Shown here: in pieces, positions 10,575 through 21,928 of the stretch
How the letters are laid out: every line of letters begins with the position of its first letter
Numbering within the stretch: the stretch's first letter is position 1
NCBI GenBank assembly: GCA_031308135.1
Contig: JAHLJT010009436.1
Span: forward strand, 219,743,286-219,807,285
Length of the DNA stretch: 64,000 bases
Direction of reading: 5' to 3'
From: Acheta domesticus
Taxonomy: Eukaryota; Arthropoda; Insecta; Orthoptera; Gryllidae
Program-made: the position numbers and the translations under genes
Notes under the pieces: generated by a model
The model's database searches: none
Told to the model about the DNA's origin: nothing
The model's input: only the letters and a program-made list of their open reading frames with translations

Positions 10575-13290
10575 TGTATTTATTTGGATTATTATATTGC
10601 ATACCATTTCACCCCTGAATTGAATAGGAGTAGAACGAAAACGATAAAAGCAGTATGACACACACTTAATATCACAGCGGAAACAATTGGCACCGGACAA
10701 CGAGTGGCGGCAGAGAACAGAGGATGCGGCCAAAGAAGATGATGTTTATCGAGATCGAAGCGAGACAGGTAGATAAAGCCGAAGCGAATGGGTGAAACGG
10801 AAAAGAGAATGGATGGAACCAGAATGGAAGGGTAAAGTGTGGCAACTAAAGAGAGGAAGTTAGTGATAAAGGTTTGGAAAGAAATGGAAACTCAGAAAGT
10901 GAAAAACGGAATTGCCAAAAAAGGACACAGGAAGAGACACAGAGGTTTGCGCCTCTCGTCAGACTGTCTTATCGTTTGTACACGCCAACATTTCTTTACA
11001 TACTTATTCCATCGTCATGATCCCATGGTTTTGGGGACTTCTCTAAATAATCTATGCAGACTCGTAGGATATGCTTGGAGAGCGCTCAATCGAAAAAAAT
11101 TCTGGCAAAGTTAGGAAGATATTTTTAAATGCAGAAAATAAAACCTACTACAGCAAGATACTTAAGCAATTTCTGTTTCAGATTATGGTAATTTATTCTG
11201 GTTATTTACGAGTACATGTATTACATTTTGTGGTTTTGGTAATTAAATTGTTTTATAAATGTTACAAATATTGGAGATTTTTTTCAAAAGAAAAAAAAAT
11301 TCGACATCCTATTTTTGTTGTAAGCCGCGTACGATTTTTCGACATTTACAAAACCATGAAGTTTTCAAATGTGAAAAATGGCGCGCGGGGGTACAAAAAA
11401 ACTGGCCATTTGTGAACTACGTACAATATTTTCTTTTAAACAATGTTTTGAACTCCCAAAACATAAAGGAATTTGTATGCAAAGAATGAAATTTCTCTGA
11501 GGTGGTGAGGCGATTAATGTATTTAATTGTGACCACTTAAAATGGCATGACCCGAGTACGATCGTGCAGTCTACAGCCGTCTAATAGCACATTTGGATCA
11601 TTAGTGGTCACATATGTGTTTGGCATTGCTTTCGCGTTACATCCATCCTCTACGTTTTCACGCTTTGGAGGTATTTCAGTGTTGATTGTTAGAGCTGTCA
11701 GTCGCAAACACCAGAGTCGAACAAAGATAAGCACGCGCAGTGCAACCCAAACCCCACGGAAAATACACAAGTAGGCATGTTTTCGTTTTCCACTTCAATT
11801 TACCAATCACAGAAAATTAATTTACAATAAAGTGTTTCCTCGGAATAAAATTTCTTAAGTATACTTTCAGAACAAGTTCTTTAAACTATTCTTTAAGTTA
11901 ATGAGATCGATTTCTTATTACTATTTTCTATTATTCAATTTACTCTTATTTAAATTTTTATATTATGCCATTTTCACACTCTCTCGTTCTAGTCTATGAG
12001 GAGAATGAAACTAATATATCTTCCTTTTATTCACTTTCTATATTTAATTTTATCCGTTTATTCTAACGTTTATCGTAAAAATGTAACTTATGAGCGAACT
12101 AAAGTTTTAAGTTTGCCTTGTAAACTTAGAAATGTTTTAATCAATCATGCATTTGAACTTTTAAAATATGCCTTTCCGCCAATTGAATAAAACATGGTAT
12201 TTCCACAACACATATCGTTGGCTTGGGTGGAAATTCTGGAGGATCCACAAAACAATGTTTCTGAAATTGAGATTATCTTGCATATGAACACCCAACCACA
12301 AATATTCAGTAGTTAGAATAAACATATATTGTACATGGATGCATGTTACATGATTAAACCAGTTTATAATTTCCAAGCTGATATCAATTACAGTTATTAT
12401 TACAGAAGTAGATGACCTTTTCATTTTTCTAAATAAGGACTACAGATGGACAAAAAATACCTTCAAGCCACAAATATACTATAATATTATAATGGCAAAT
12501 AAAAGTTAAAGAGCTGCACTCGCCGCCATCTTACTTTCTTTGCTACGCTTCTTTGGTTGTGGCAGCATTGCCAATCTAATTCTATATACCTGTGCCCTCA
12601 GCCAACATCACAATTGCGCCACAAAGGACAACTTACTCTCTGGTGACTTATTACTAATTATTGATGGAAATAGCAAAGAACTGCTAACTTGCTGAACAGA
12701 GAAGCAGTAATTTTCACTTATGTACACATTGCAGAGGTGAAAGGGAGCTTCTAAAGGGCATAAAGGACCGAACAAAGTTTGCACCATGAAAATAAAAATG
12801 TGGATCAAGTGATTCCCACTAAAACACCAACGCGATTTATAAATTACCATTATCGCATGGAACTGAAATAGTTTATTTTTATCAGGATTTCATTACAGAT
12901 TTTTTTTCGCTTATTTTGACTTAATTATTCTTATTATTTATGTGCATTTATAAATTATTTTCAAGACATTTTAGAAACATTGAATCCTTTTTAGTCATTA
13001 AATCGCGCCTTTTTTAAATTAAGTGTCTTGTAAAGTAATGACGTAAGGATCGTTCTTTTTGGTGTCCAAAATCATTGTCATCAAGGCGATGAAGGAAGAT
13101 CTCATAGAATACTGTAAAAAATGATCAAAGAGAACTACAGACCCAAAAAAGATCTAGAATAGTAAAATGCACTTATTAAATGCTATTAGCAAGTCTTGAG
13201 CCAGATAAATGTTTCGTACACCAATATTTCTTTCTAGTACCTATTCCGAATGTCTAAAAGTAAGTATATATTCCAACAAATATAAGATTC
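10575..13290. other. Non-coding stretch without assigned features
   Basis: 10680-10950 is purine-biased (A/G-rich on the plus strand). 11100-11500 and 11780-13290 are AT-rich. Open frames of 60-114 codons occur but none has a recognisable domain. 11540-11770 differs in composition and has overlapping open frames on both strands, perhaps a transposon scrap, but I cannot identify it. Confidence 0.4.
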
Positions 13291-13298
13291 GCGGATCC

Positions 13299-13500
13299 GA
13301 TGGCCGCGATCGCTAAAGCAGTAGTGGCTTAGCGATCTCGTGGCATTAGCAATCTCGGACGAAACGATCGCGGGTTCGAGTCCCGCCTCGGGTATTGTTG
13401 TATTTGCGTTCGTCCTTTCACTTCCTATCATCACCATATCATGTCATCTTCACAGCTACCACAACATTCAACCCAATAGTGGTCGCTAATACCTGAATGT
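13299..13500 (+). mobile_element. tRNA-derived SINE-like sequence
   Basis: The tRNA-like head begins gatggccgcgatcgctaaagc, which fits an A-box of Leu/Ser-tRNA type, followed about 60 bp later by a near-consensus B-box (gggttcgagtccc, 13372-13384). The head is longer than a normal tRNA and is followed by unrelated sequence to about 13500, so a SINE is more likely than a tRNA gene. The 3' limit is not defined. Confidence 0.6.
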
Positions 13501-13889
13501 TGATGCGGCCTTAAAAAGTAACAAAAACTATGAGATTCGTAAATGCAATGCACGACATAAAATCGAAAATCTTCGTGTAGAGGAATAAAGTAACAAAACT
13601 TCTAAGCCGTGGCTTGATCCTCGAGGCGAAGCGGAAGAGCCCCCCACCCAATTTCCGGATAACGGTCAACTGAAATTAATCCCGGTTGCATCCCGCGATC
13701 AACTTCACTTCCCAAAAAAAAGCAGAGTCCGGTTGCATCCCGCTCGGTTTTTCCCGCACATATTTTTCCTCGAGTACAAGTAAGATCGCCCTTCCGCTTA
13801 CACATTTAAGGAACATGAAAGAAAAAGAACAAACGTTCCTATTAACGTTGTTCTTTTGGTATAACTCTAATATTGCAATGGTCAGCAAA

Positions 13890-14845
13890 CCTCGCCTGAA
13901 GCTTTTGTGCCGTGTATGAGCGCATTTTCATCTGGGAATAAGGCAATGTTTGGCAACAGTATGTTAGTCATTTTAAGCATTTCATTGTTGAGGATGTCGA
14001 AATATTCATTCGCAGTAATCCGGCCAGCAAGATTAATGATAGGACCAGCTGAATACCACGATATATACTGCGACTTTCGTAACTTCGTCCCTGACAGGAA
14101 TCTGCCGTTTCGCTGCCATCCAATCGGGAGCTTATATTTCGCGACAGTGACGTCACTGTGGTAACGTTTAAGCTCCCGATTGGATGAAATCGTGAACAGC
14201 TGATTCCTGTCAGGGACAAAGTTACGAAAGTTGCAGTATAGTAGCCCAAATCATAACAGACCCTCCCCAATGCTTGCCTATACGAAGCAGGTAGGCCGGA
14301 TCGCGGGCTCTCCATACCCGTCCGCAGAGAGTATATAACATGCCCGTCCGTTTGTAGGAAGTTCGTTTGTTGTAAACGATGATTCATCGGACCATATCAC
14401 ATTCTTCCACTCATCAATTGTCCAGGTTTTATGATCAAGACACCACTTCTTTCGCAGCTTCGCGTCGGCTTGCGTTATGAAGGGTATCGCAATTGCAGCC
14501 CTTCCGTGAATGTTATGTAGCTCCTGCCGTATTGCTTTTGGGGAAATAGTATTACTGAAGTGAGTGTTGAGTTCTGCAGTCACATCTGCCGCGATAATTT
14601 TGCGTTGTGTGGCCAGAATTCTTTTAATGTCCATCGGCGTCTGTCAGTTAAATTCGTCTTTCGCCCATTATTCCTCTTCACCGATGATGTTTCACCAAAT
14701 TTTGTGAACGCCGTCATTAGCGTGGACACAGTTGCTCATGAAACGTTAAACAGTTCAACTGTTTTCGTCTCAGATGCTCCCGTTAACCGCGCACTAACGA
14801 TTTCCCTCTTTAAAAGTCTGAGAGGTCATACATTTCACCGATTTC
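13890..14845 (-). pseudogene. Tc1-like transposase, broken and interrupted by a MITE
   Basis: Read right to left, the first segment (about 14840-14640) encodes a helix-turn-helix region (ETKTVELFNVS, stop, ATVSTLMTAF) with an in-frame TGA. After a frame change, 14634-14278 encodes the second DNA-binding part and the catalytic start, WSDESSF with the first Asp. It then passes through HWGGSVMIWA and is cut at 14240 by a 173-bp MITE. Beyond the MITE the same protein resumes (14063 to about 13905) with SWYSAGPIINL and a degenerate second-Asp region, FPDENALIHGT. These motifs are typical of Tc1-family transposases. Inactive as seen. Confidence 0.82.
14066..14238. mobile_element. 173-bp MITE (copy 1), inside the Tc1-like gene
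   Basis: Nearly the whole element is an inverted repeat: tactgcgactttcgtaac at the left pairs with the right end gttacgaaagttgcagta, and the arms (about 70 bp) include ctgacaggaat and ccaatcgggagc. It is flanked by TA on both sides (14064-14065 and 14239-14240). A second copy of the same length lies at 24804-24976. Confidence 0.88.
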
Positions 14846-15585
14846 TTGTTAGGGTAAAAGCCTATAATACACTGCAATACACCCATCAAAATATGGTGCG
14901 TCAACTTTGCAATAAAGCCAAAACGCAGAGTTTAAACGTTTGCAGTGGCGCCAACATGCTGAAAGTTCTAGTATATTGTATGGAATTAATATTATTTTTT
15001 CAAATCTCTGAATTTGTTTACTCACGAACGGAAATTTAACTACAATGATTGTTTCAATTAACTACAACTTCCTTGTTTCAAAACACCGGTCGGGATGCAA
15101 TCGGGCAATGCTTTCTCAGGTACCCAAATGTGACAGGTGATAAACTAGAAAGCGGGTGAGAGGGAAACCTAGAGGGCACGCGATTGGCTCCCCAAACGCG
15201 CTGAAAGGACGTGATCAACAGCCCCCGACTGTGAAACCTGGACGACAGTACGTGGAACATTGGGGAGAAGTTAAAATTGGTGTTGGAGAAAAGAGGACTT
15301 CTGCTATTCAAACTTTTATGAAATTATTGGAAGGAGCGATAATGCCTCATAACGCTTAGGGCAAATGTCACGCTTTGAAGAGTGAAGAAGAACTTTATAC
15401 CTACTTACCTATTTTTTTTTTACTTCTACTGGATATAACGAGTCAACGGCCAAATGAAGGAAAATTTGGGGGGTTAAAAGAAACATAATTGTCACATCAG
15501 AAGTATATAACGAACCTCAACGAAACCTTCCATTAGCAGTTACATTTTGTCCATCCCGAATTGTGAAATAACGGTCGCGATATTA
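14846..15585. other. Unassigned stretch
   Basis: Mixed composition. A 67-codon open frame at 15156-15359 has no recognisable domain. The phrase gggatgcaatcgg near 15090 recurs at 18738, and gttgcatcccg occurs near 13685 and 13732, hinting at scraps of one repeat family, but no element borders can be drawn. Confidence 0.35.
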
Positions 15586-16060
15586 GAGAGCTAAGGCGAG
15601 TCGGGCGCGTCATCTATTGAGGTCATTAGTCCCGTAAGTAAAGCGCATGTTTTTCCTCGTGAGGTGGCTGTGATCTTCCCCCGCTGGATGGCGAGATTCG
15701 GCACCGACTTACCGTTGCCTTGCGGAGGTATCTCCCACCACCGGAGCACCGCTCCACCCGGGACGAGCTCTAAGCTCCCGACAGGTCTCCCGGCATTTGT
15801 GGTAATGTAGTGCATGTGTGTGTAAGTGGGTGGTGAGAACGGGACAAGTAAGAGGACGCAAAGCTCCCGCGTGCTCCTTGGCCCGTTTGTTAGGGTACTG
15901 CTCCGGCATTCGCCTGGTGTTGGTCAGAAAAATCACGGGAAACTACCGATCAGAGCAGCGGACGGCTAGAATTCTCCCCCAGACAGTGTTTGAATGCGAC
16001 CCAGCTACGTGGCGCCGAAACTCCATCGCCGTCGGGGCTGGAACCGTGGGCCGTCCCGGT
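15586..16060 (-). mobile_element. Long SINE family, copy A (head truncated)
   Basis: Shares an ordered set of blocks with 18165-18715 and 25045-25600: gatcttcccccgctggatgg, gagctctaagctcccgac, gtctcccggcat, gggtactgctccggcattcg, then a gatcagagcagc block and a ggctagaattctcc block. Relative to the other two copies the right-hand, tRNA-like end is lost where the sequence enters a CpG-rich block at about 16060. Confidence 0.75.
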
Positions 16061-16265
16061 CAGCGCTCCCGCGGAGCCGTCGCAGCGGGCGAGGAGGCGT
16101 CGGAGCGCGTCGGGCGCAGCGCTGGCAGTGCCCCGCGCGGGGCCGGGCAGGGCGCACGCGCGCAGGGCCGCGGGCCGCCGCTCGTGTCCCGGGCGGCCCG
16201 GGCGACGACCGGGCGAGCGCTCGCGCAGCGCTCCGAGGCAGCCCCACAGTGGGCCACACTCACTC
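16000..16265. promoter_or_regulatory. CpG-island-like block
   Basis: About 260 bp of dense CpG sequence lacking stop codons in several frames on both strands, so the overlapping open frames are compositional. It could be a promoter, but no core motif or downstream exon is identifiable. Confidence 0.3.
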
Positions 16266-16828
16266 CCGGTCTAAAACGGAAGCTTATGTGGGGCTACTTC
16301 TCACAGTTCTCGCATATAAGCGCTGCCGTCTTTGGGACTCATTTGGGCATGGACGTGATTGATCGTCATCCATTCGACCGCTCTGTGGACAGCTGATTTC
16401 AAATCAGTGATTTGTCGTTTCTCAGTAGAATTGGTCAAGTCTAGAGCGAACAATTATGAAAACGGGTACGAAATGTTTTATAAAACTGTAATAGCCACAC
16501 TTTAAGATGTCATTTTGAGATGTATATCTTACATCGTGACGCAAACCGATCGTGCGCATCGTATGGACAAGCAACGAACTAGCCTCAAACTCGCTTCAGA
16601 AAATTTTCCCCAAAGGCGGCTAGTTAACACACCTATGTATCTTACACCGCGGCCACACCGCATCCGCGGCCTTCGCCGCGCCGATCACTTTGGAGGGGCC
16701 CATCACAGATTTTGGTTAAATAATAAACATTTGTTATTTTGTATGTGTCTCTATTTGCCGCGTCGGCCCGTGTTCGGGCCATGGCCTACCAGCAGCGTCC
16801 AGGCCTTGTGGCCATGGCTCTTTCCTTG

Positions 16829-17043
16829 CCAGTATATGTTGCTGTGTTGACAATGAGAAAACTCACTTCTCAGGTTGAGAATACCGGAATACGGCGTGGG
16901 GATGTCTTCCTGCTAACCACAGGTACCCCATTAGTACCCCCCTTAGCACCTGTGGTTAGCATGAAGACATCCCCACGTCGTATTCCGGTCTTCTCAACCT
17001 GAGAAGCGAGTTTTCTCATTGTCAACACAGCAACATATACTGG
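16829..17043. repeat. Long hairpin, about 96-nt arms, 23-nt loop
   Basis: Left arm 16829-16924 and right arm 16948-17043 are inverted copies with about four mismatches. The outer ends read ccagtatatgttgctgtg and cacagcaacatatactgg. A transcript on either strand would form a long double-stranded stem. The minus-strand tRNA-like sequence at 17075-17150 lies just outside the right arm. Confidence 0.9.
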
Positions 17044-17074
17044 GACATGTCAAAGAAAGCGCACACTATGATCT

Positions 17075-17150
17075 TGCCCGACCGGAAATCGAATCCGTGG
17101 TTGCGCCATGGAAAGTGAACACACTGATCAATGAGCTAAACCGCCAGGCC
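17075..17150 (-). mobile_element. tRNA-like sequence, probably a SINE head
   Basis: On the minus strand, 76 nt begin ggcctggcggtttagctcat (A-box-like) and contain ggattcgatttcc (B-box-like) at the right distance for a tRNA. The acceptor arm ends pair poorly, so a functional tRNA is doubtful. A tRNA-derived SINE reading leftward into the hairpin fits better. Confidence 0.6.
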
Positions 17151-17218
17151 CACATTTGTTATTATATTGTATATTATTTTATAGTGTAATGTATGTATGT
17201 GTAGAGTGCGATTTTTCT

Positions 17219-17395
17219 AAGCCCCTATGGCCACGATGGAATATCACATGGCATTTCACGTCTTTCTCAGTCGTGGCGCTAGTAGTTGCATGATCGGAAG
17301 CACTGCTTGATACGGCCGCGATCAAGCGGTATCTAGCGGCACGACTGAGAAAGACGCGAAATACCCTGACTTATTCCATCGTGAAGACGGGCCTT
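17219..17395. repeat. Second hairpin / MITE-like inverted repeat
   Basis: Left arm 17219-17282 and right arm 17333-17395 pair through ccacgatggaata, acgtctttctcagtcgtg and ggcgctag with several mismatches. The 50-nt loop holds a smaller hairpin (gcttgat...atcaagc). No target duplication is visible. Confidence 0.75.
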
Positions 17396-17399
17396 GGGG

Positions 17400-18160
17400 G
17401 GCAAAGTTAGAACAATCGCAGTATTTATATATGATACTACACAAAATTATTTTTAAATAATTATGTAATTCTAACATAAATATTTAAATCAATTTTCCCA
17501 AATAAAAAAAAGTAACAATGGAAAACGCTAGGCCTTTGGAAGAGGGCACAGACTCAGTGCCCCCCCCCCGCTGGATCCGCCGCTGATCCTGATTTCGTCC
17601 TGGACAATGTTTCCTCGGTCATTTACCCGTCTTTACAAACAGGCATAGCCCCATTGCATCCTATTCGGTTTTACTCGAGAGCCCTTTTTGCTTTGTATTT
17701 GAAAAATCTGGGAGTAGAAAAGAAGAAAAGCATGTTTTAAGACTGTTGAATTTCTATTAGTTTTGTAATAAAATGGTTGTACAAAGTAAGAAAAGTTATT
17801 TTTGTTCTAGAATGAAATTGTATTGAATATTTTTAACTTATTGAAACTGTTTTCTATGTATGCCATGGGCTGCTTCAAGGAGGGACAAGCGGGCCATGAT
17901 CTTCCCTTAAATATGTAAAATTAAAATAATTATGTATTTCAGGTACTTAACATGCACAGATGCGAAGATTCTGACACGTTCTTCTCTGTGCGAGGTTTTT
18001 TTTTGACTGGGGTGAAAACGTCGATTTGCATGACTTTTGAAGGGAAATTTAAATGAATTATTTTCTCTTGCCCCGCCCCAAAACACACGACGCCATCCAA
18101 TCGAGCTATGCCTAATCAGGTAGCCAAAACTGAAAGACAATTAACTGGGAAGTGGCTGTG
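17400..18160. other. AT-rich non-coding stretch
   Basis: Contains a C9 homopolymer near 17561 and short A/T runs. No gene or repeat borders are recognised. Confidence 0.4.
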
Positions 18161-18164
18161 ATTG

Positions 18165-18715
18165 AATGTTAGTGATTCCGGGCACGTCAAATACCGAGGT
18201 CATTTGTCCCGCAGTAGGTGTAGTGTACGTGTTTTTCATCGGGAGGGAGCGGTGATCTTCCTCCGCTGGATGGCGAAATACAGCGCCGAAATCACTTCGA
18301 CTAGCGGGGTTTTCCCTAATTAGGTATCACCCATTAGCGCCGCCGCTTCCCCAGCGGGAACAAGCTCTAAGCTCCCGACCGGCCCCCGGCATATGTGGCA
18401 GTGTACTGCTTGTTAGTGTGTGAGGGTTAGGAGAAATGATAGGTCATGGAAGGGGAAGAAAAGATCGCGTGCGGTCCGTGCCACGTTTGTTGGGGTACTG
18501 CTCCGATATTCGCCTGATGTTAATTGGAGAAACCATGGAAAACTACCGATCAGAGCAGCCGGCCGCTAGAATTCTCCTCCATACGGGCCGCTAGAATTCG
18601 CCTTCAACAGAAAATCCTGCCGCCGTCGAGACTCGATCCTAGGATCTCCCGGTCAGAGACACTGCAGTGACATCAGTTGATGCACTGAGCCACCTCTCCC
18701 GGTGGAAGCGGCTGT
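18165..18715 (-). mobile_element. Long SINE family, copy B, with tRNA-like head
   Basis: Best-preserved copy. The right end read on the minus strand is tRNA-like: ggtggctcagtgcatcaact (A-box region), then gatcctaggatcgagtctcg (B-box region). The body to the left carries the blocks shared with copies A and C, including the ggagaaaccatggaaaact element near 18530. The size is about 550 bp. Insertion direction is from right (head) to left (tail). Confidence 0.8.
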
Positions 18716-19560
18716 GAGAGAATCCTGTCCGCGGGATGCAATCGGAGGATTCCCTACTCAAGGTGCGTTTCAACTACAAAGCTGTGCTAAAAAAAGAGAC
18801 CCAGATAAACTGGTCTTTTTCTAATTTCTAAGACTTGTTTTTTAACCGTCAAAAATATTAACCATCCATCAGTTACACACATCAGTAGATATAGACATAG
18901 ATAATAAAGTAAAAAAAAAACAACCTTAATCCCTTCGGCAAAGAAGTAAGTACGAGGATTCTTGAAAATAAAATATCCTATTTTTGACAAACTTTTTCCA
19001 ATGTTCTTAATTCAACCTCACTTAAGATGCTTTTCAGCCGCAGCGCGATGCCGGCCGAAACGAGATCGCGATAAAGTGCGGAGAGCTCACTATTTACAAT
19101 TTCCGAGAAGTGTTTTTATAATCGTCAAAAAATATTCGTTATCCACCAGTAGCATGTAACCATAGAACACAATAACACACATTAAAACAATATGAATCCT
19201 TCCTGCAATGAAATAATCACAAAATTCTTGATAATAATATGTCTATTTTCATTAATAATTTTAAATGTTCTTAATTATATTAAAAGGTAGTCATTTCCGG
19301 AATGAAAATGTTCAAATGTCATTTAATTGTATGTAAATCAAATTCTGCATAGAATGAAATACATTGCAAATAATTATTGTCCATTATTTTACCATTTTAA
19401 ATGTTCTTTTGTGAACAAATGTAATTCATATTTATTTAAAAATTGCTGCATTGTAGCAACCCATAGTCAGTTCCATCTTGTAAAGCCTAAAATTCAACAT
19501 TTATCTTCGTGTTATATTCGCATTTCGAAGCTACAGGTTTTGCTCGTCGTTTTCTCCAGT
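18716..19560. other. AT-rich non-coding stretch
   Basis: A related phrase, ttctaagacttgttttttaaccgtcaaaaatatt... then agaagtgtttttataatcgtcaaaaaatatt, appears near 18825 and 19105, suggesting a diverged duplication of about 280 bp. No gene is supported. Confidence 0.4.
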
Positions 19561-19569
19561 TCTGTTTCT

Positions 19570-19880
19570 TGCTGTTCGTTTTGTGGAGCGCGAGTTTCGG
19601 CCCATTTCGCCGGCGAATGTTCCGCGCCCCGAGGCAGCGCCCGCGCCGCCTAGCGGCCGCCGAGCAAACCACGTCGCGCGCTGACGTCAGCACGCGCCGA
19701 TCAATAGCCGGCTGGCTGCTGGCGTCGCCCGGCCGCCGCTGCAGCTGCAGCTGGGCTCCTCTGCAGAGGCTGCGTCACGCCGGGGACCGCAGCGCGCAAC
19801 GCGCAGCGCTCGGCGGAGCGCAGCCGCGACTGGGGCACGCTCTGGCGTCCGGCGGAGGAATCTCGAGCTGAATTCGGGAT
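19570..19880. promoter_or_regulatory. CpG-island-like block with a CRE-type motif
   Basis: About 300 bp of CpG-rich sequence in AT-rich surroundings, with tgacgtca near 19681 (a CREB/ATF-type site), ctgcagctgcagctg near 19740 (E-box pattern) and several gcgc clusters. It looks like a promoter or first-exon region. Which gene it would serve is unknown. Confidence 0.4.
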
Positions 19881-19973
19881 GCGTTTCATTTCGCAGGAGA
19901 CCCCTTAGCTTCTTATTAGGATCGGAAATCTCACCGAAGACGAGCACTAGAATTCCCTAACTATCCCTTATAA

Positions 19974-20280
19974 TAAGGGTGGCCAACAAATCGATCGCGA
20001 TCGACCGGTCGATCTCGAGGCCGATTTTGGTTGATCGTCGATCGCTTTCAATGTCTGGGCTGGATGATTTAAAAAATGAAAAAAATAGTTTTGAACATAT
20101 ATTTACTTATCTGCCAATACTTTGCTGGAATACACATTGTACTGAAACACAATGTCTAAACATATTATGCATTTCACACCCCTTCTTCCCCCTTAGACTA
20201 CGCCAATGGCATCAAGTCGATCGCAACACACTTTTAAGATCAAATCTAGATCTTATATACAGAAAAGTTGGCCACCCCTG
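19974..20280. mobile_element. hAT-like MITE, 307 bp, with 8-bp target duplication
   Basis: The ends are taagggtggccaac and gttggccacccctg, an inverted pair of the kind seen in hAT elements. Flanking octamers are ccttataa (19966-19973) and ccttatga (20281-20288), matching at 7 of 8. The inside contains repeated gatcg-type motifs and no coding capacity. Confidence 0.8.
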
Positions 20281-20289
20281 CCTTATGAG

Positions 20290-21925
20290 ATTATTAAGTT
20301 CTGACTGAGCAAAGTAAATTTGATCATAAGTTCAGTGTATCAGATTGTCTTTTAAAGCTGATTTAAAAATATGATTAGAAATTGTAATATTGCGTACTGG
20401 AATTACGTTCATTTTATAATAATGTAACATGTAGTAGTCAGGTGTTCAACGTTTATGAACAGAACTTACTAAAATTTCATTTAATTTCATATATTGCATT
20501 TTATATAATTATTTTAATAATCCTGATGTATGCTTTAATTGATTTCATTATCTTGAACTTCTCACGTTCCGCAGCTACTAGAGGCCTGATAATTATTGTA
20601 ACAATGTTATATAATGAATATTATGAATAGATTATATTACGAAATTTATCAGAACGTAAGACCTTATCCAAAAGAGACTAGTATACGTACGTCTGGGAGA
20701 AGTAGATGGCGAGTCCGGACGTCTCCTAGCACTCTCTAGCATGCCGCCACTGTGACACTGTTCTGGGAATAATATCAAACCACATATGAGACGATTAAAA
20801 TCACAGTGAGAAAATACTAATTTTTATGAGCTTACTATTAGTGGCCTATAGCTGCAAAAATGCTGCTGAACAAAACCTCACAAATTTTTTCTCCGAAAAG
20901 GAGAACACTGACTTCTCTGGACAACAAATAAAATACTCCCCTGAAGCACTTATCTAATTAAATATTTTAACAAAAACAGCCTTCACGACTATTGCAATTA
21001 CAGAGTACAATGATATACAGTTTGACAGATACAATAGTTCTTCAGTTCAGGTACAACAGTTCTTTACAAACCAAAAAAGTTGCCTTTTAATAAAGCAACA
21101 AGAAAATAGCAAATATTTAATGGTGGGCGGCCTTTTCTGCGGAGCCATGTTGTTTCATAATGCCAACTGTGCCATAAGTGGTGTGCACAGAGAATGAGAA
21201 AATTGTAGCTACACATGGGAGAAGAAAGCGCAAAATAGCATAATCAAATATTTGCATTTTCAGTCAGATTAGAAATTCTTTCATTGTTTTTAGATATTTC
21301 CCGAGTTCCTGGGTATAGAGAGTTTACTTTAAGAAGGAACCGCTTTCACAACTACTGTTTGGCCACTGCTGCCAACAAAACTGCAGGTTATGTCCACGCG
21401 CTCATTTTGTCGATGATTAATTTACTGTTAGGTCATTTGTAAACGGCTTCATCACTATCTCTTGCAATGTCGTCGTCCTGCAAGACGTTCATGTGTTGCC
21501 CGACTTGTCAAAGTGGTCCCTTCTTAAGGAACTTCTCTACATCTAGCGAAACCATAGACAAGTACCACAGCATTCTTTCAATTTCCATCCCCATTGAAAA
21601 TTAATAGTATAGATGCCAAGCTTTCCTCTTGAAATGTCAGAATGGTCCAAACGTAGTTCTAGCAGTAGCCTTCAGAAGGCAGCACCAAACAGGGGCGAGC
21701 CGTGTGAAAGACCAGCCCGTCAGCAGGTGGCAGAGATGGCAATGTCAGATTATCTCAAGTTGAGTTTATGGTGGGAATGGCCTCCTTTGTTTCTACCCGT
21801 CTCATATACTTGACATCCATGAATTGCGAAGATCGAAAGCTCCGGTGGTGAAGAAGTTTCAACACCGGACGAATAGTTGAGTTCATCGATCCCACTTCAT
21901 GAATGGCGCGATTAGTTGGCACTGA
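20290..21925. other. Non-coding stretch without assigned features
   Basis: AT-rich with no tandem or inverted repeats that I can see. Open frames reach only 66 codons and have no domain signature. Confidence 0.45.
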
Positions 21926-21928
21926 CTA

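Noticed and set aside
11537..11774. Overlapping sense/antisense 75-77-codon frames
   Set aside because: No recognisable domain, splice signals or repeat borders; not enough to call a gene.
13299..13395. Possible functional tRNA gene
   Set aside because: A- and B-box motifs are present, but the length and pairing do not give a standard cloverleaf and extra sequence follows. A SINE is the better reading.
15818..16396. 192-codon open frame and antisense partners
   Set aside because: They sit on a SINE fragment and a CpG block; the composition explains the lack of stops and no motif is seen.
17075..17150. Possible functional tRNA gene on the minus strand
   Set aside because: It has the right length, but the acceptor stem pairs poorly and it adjoins a repeat hairpin.
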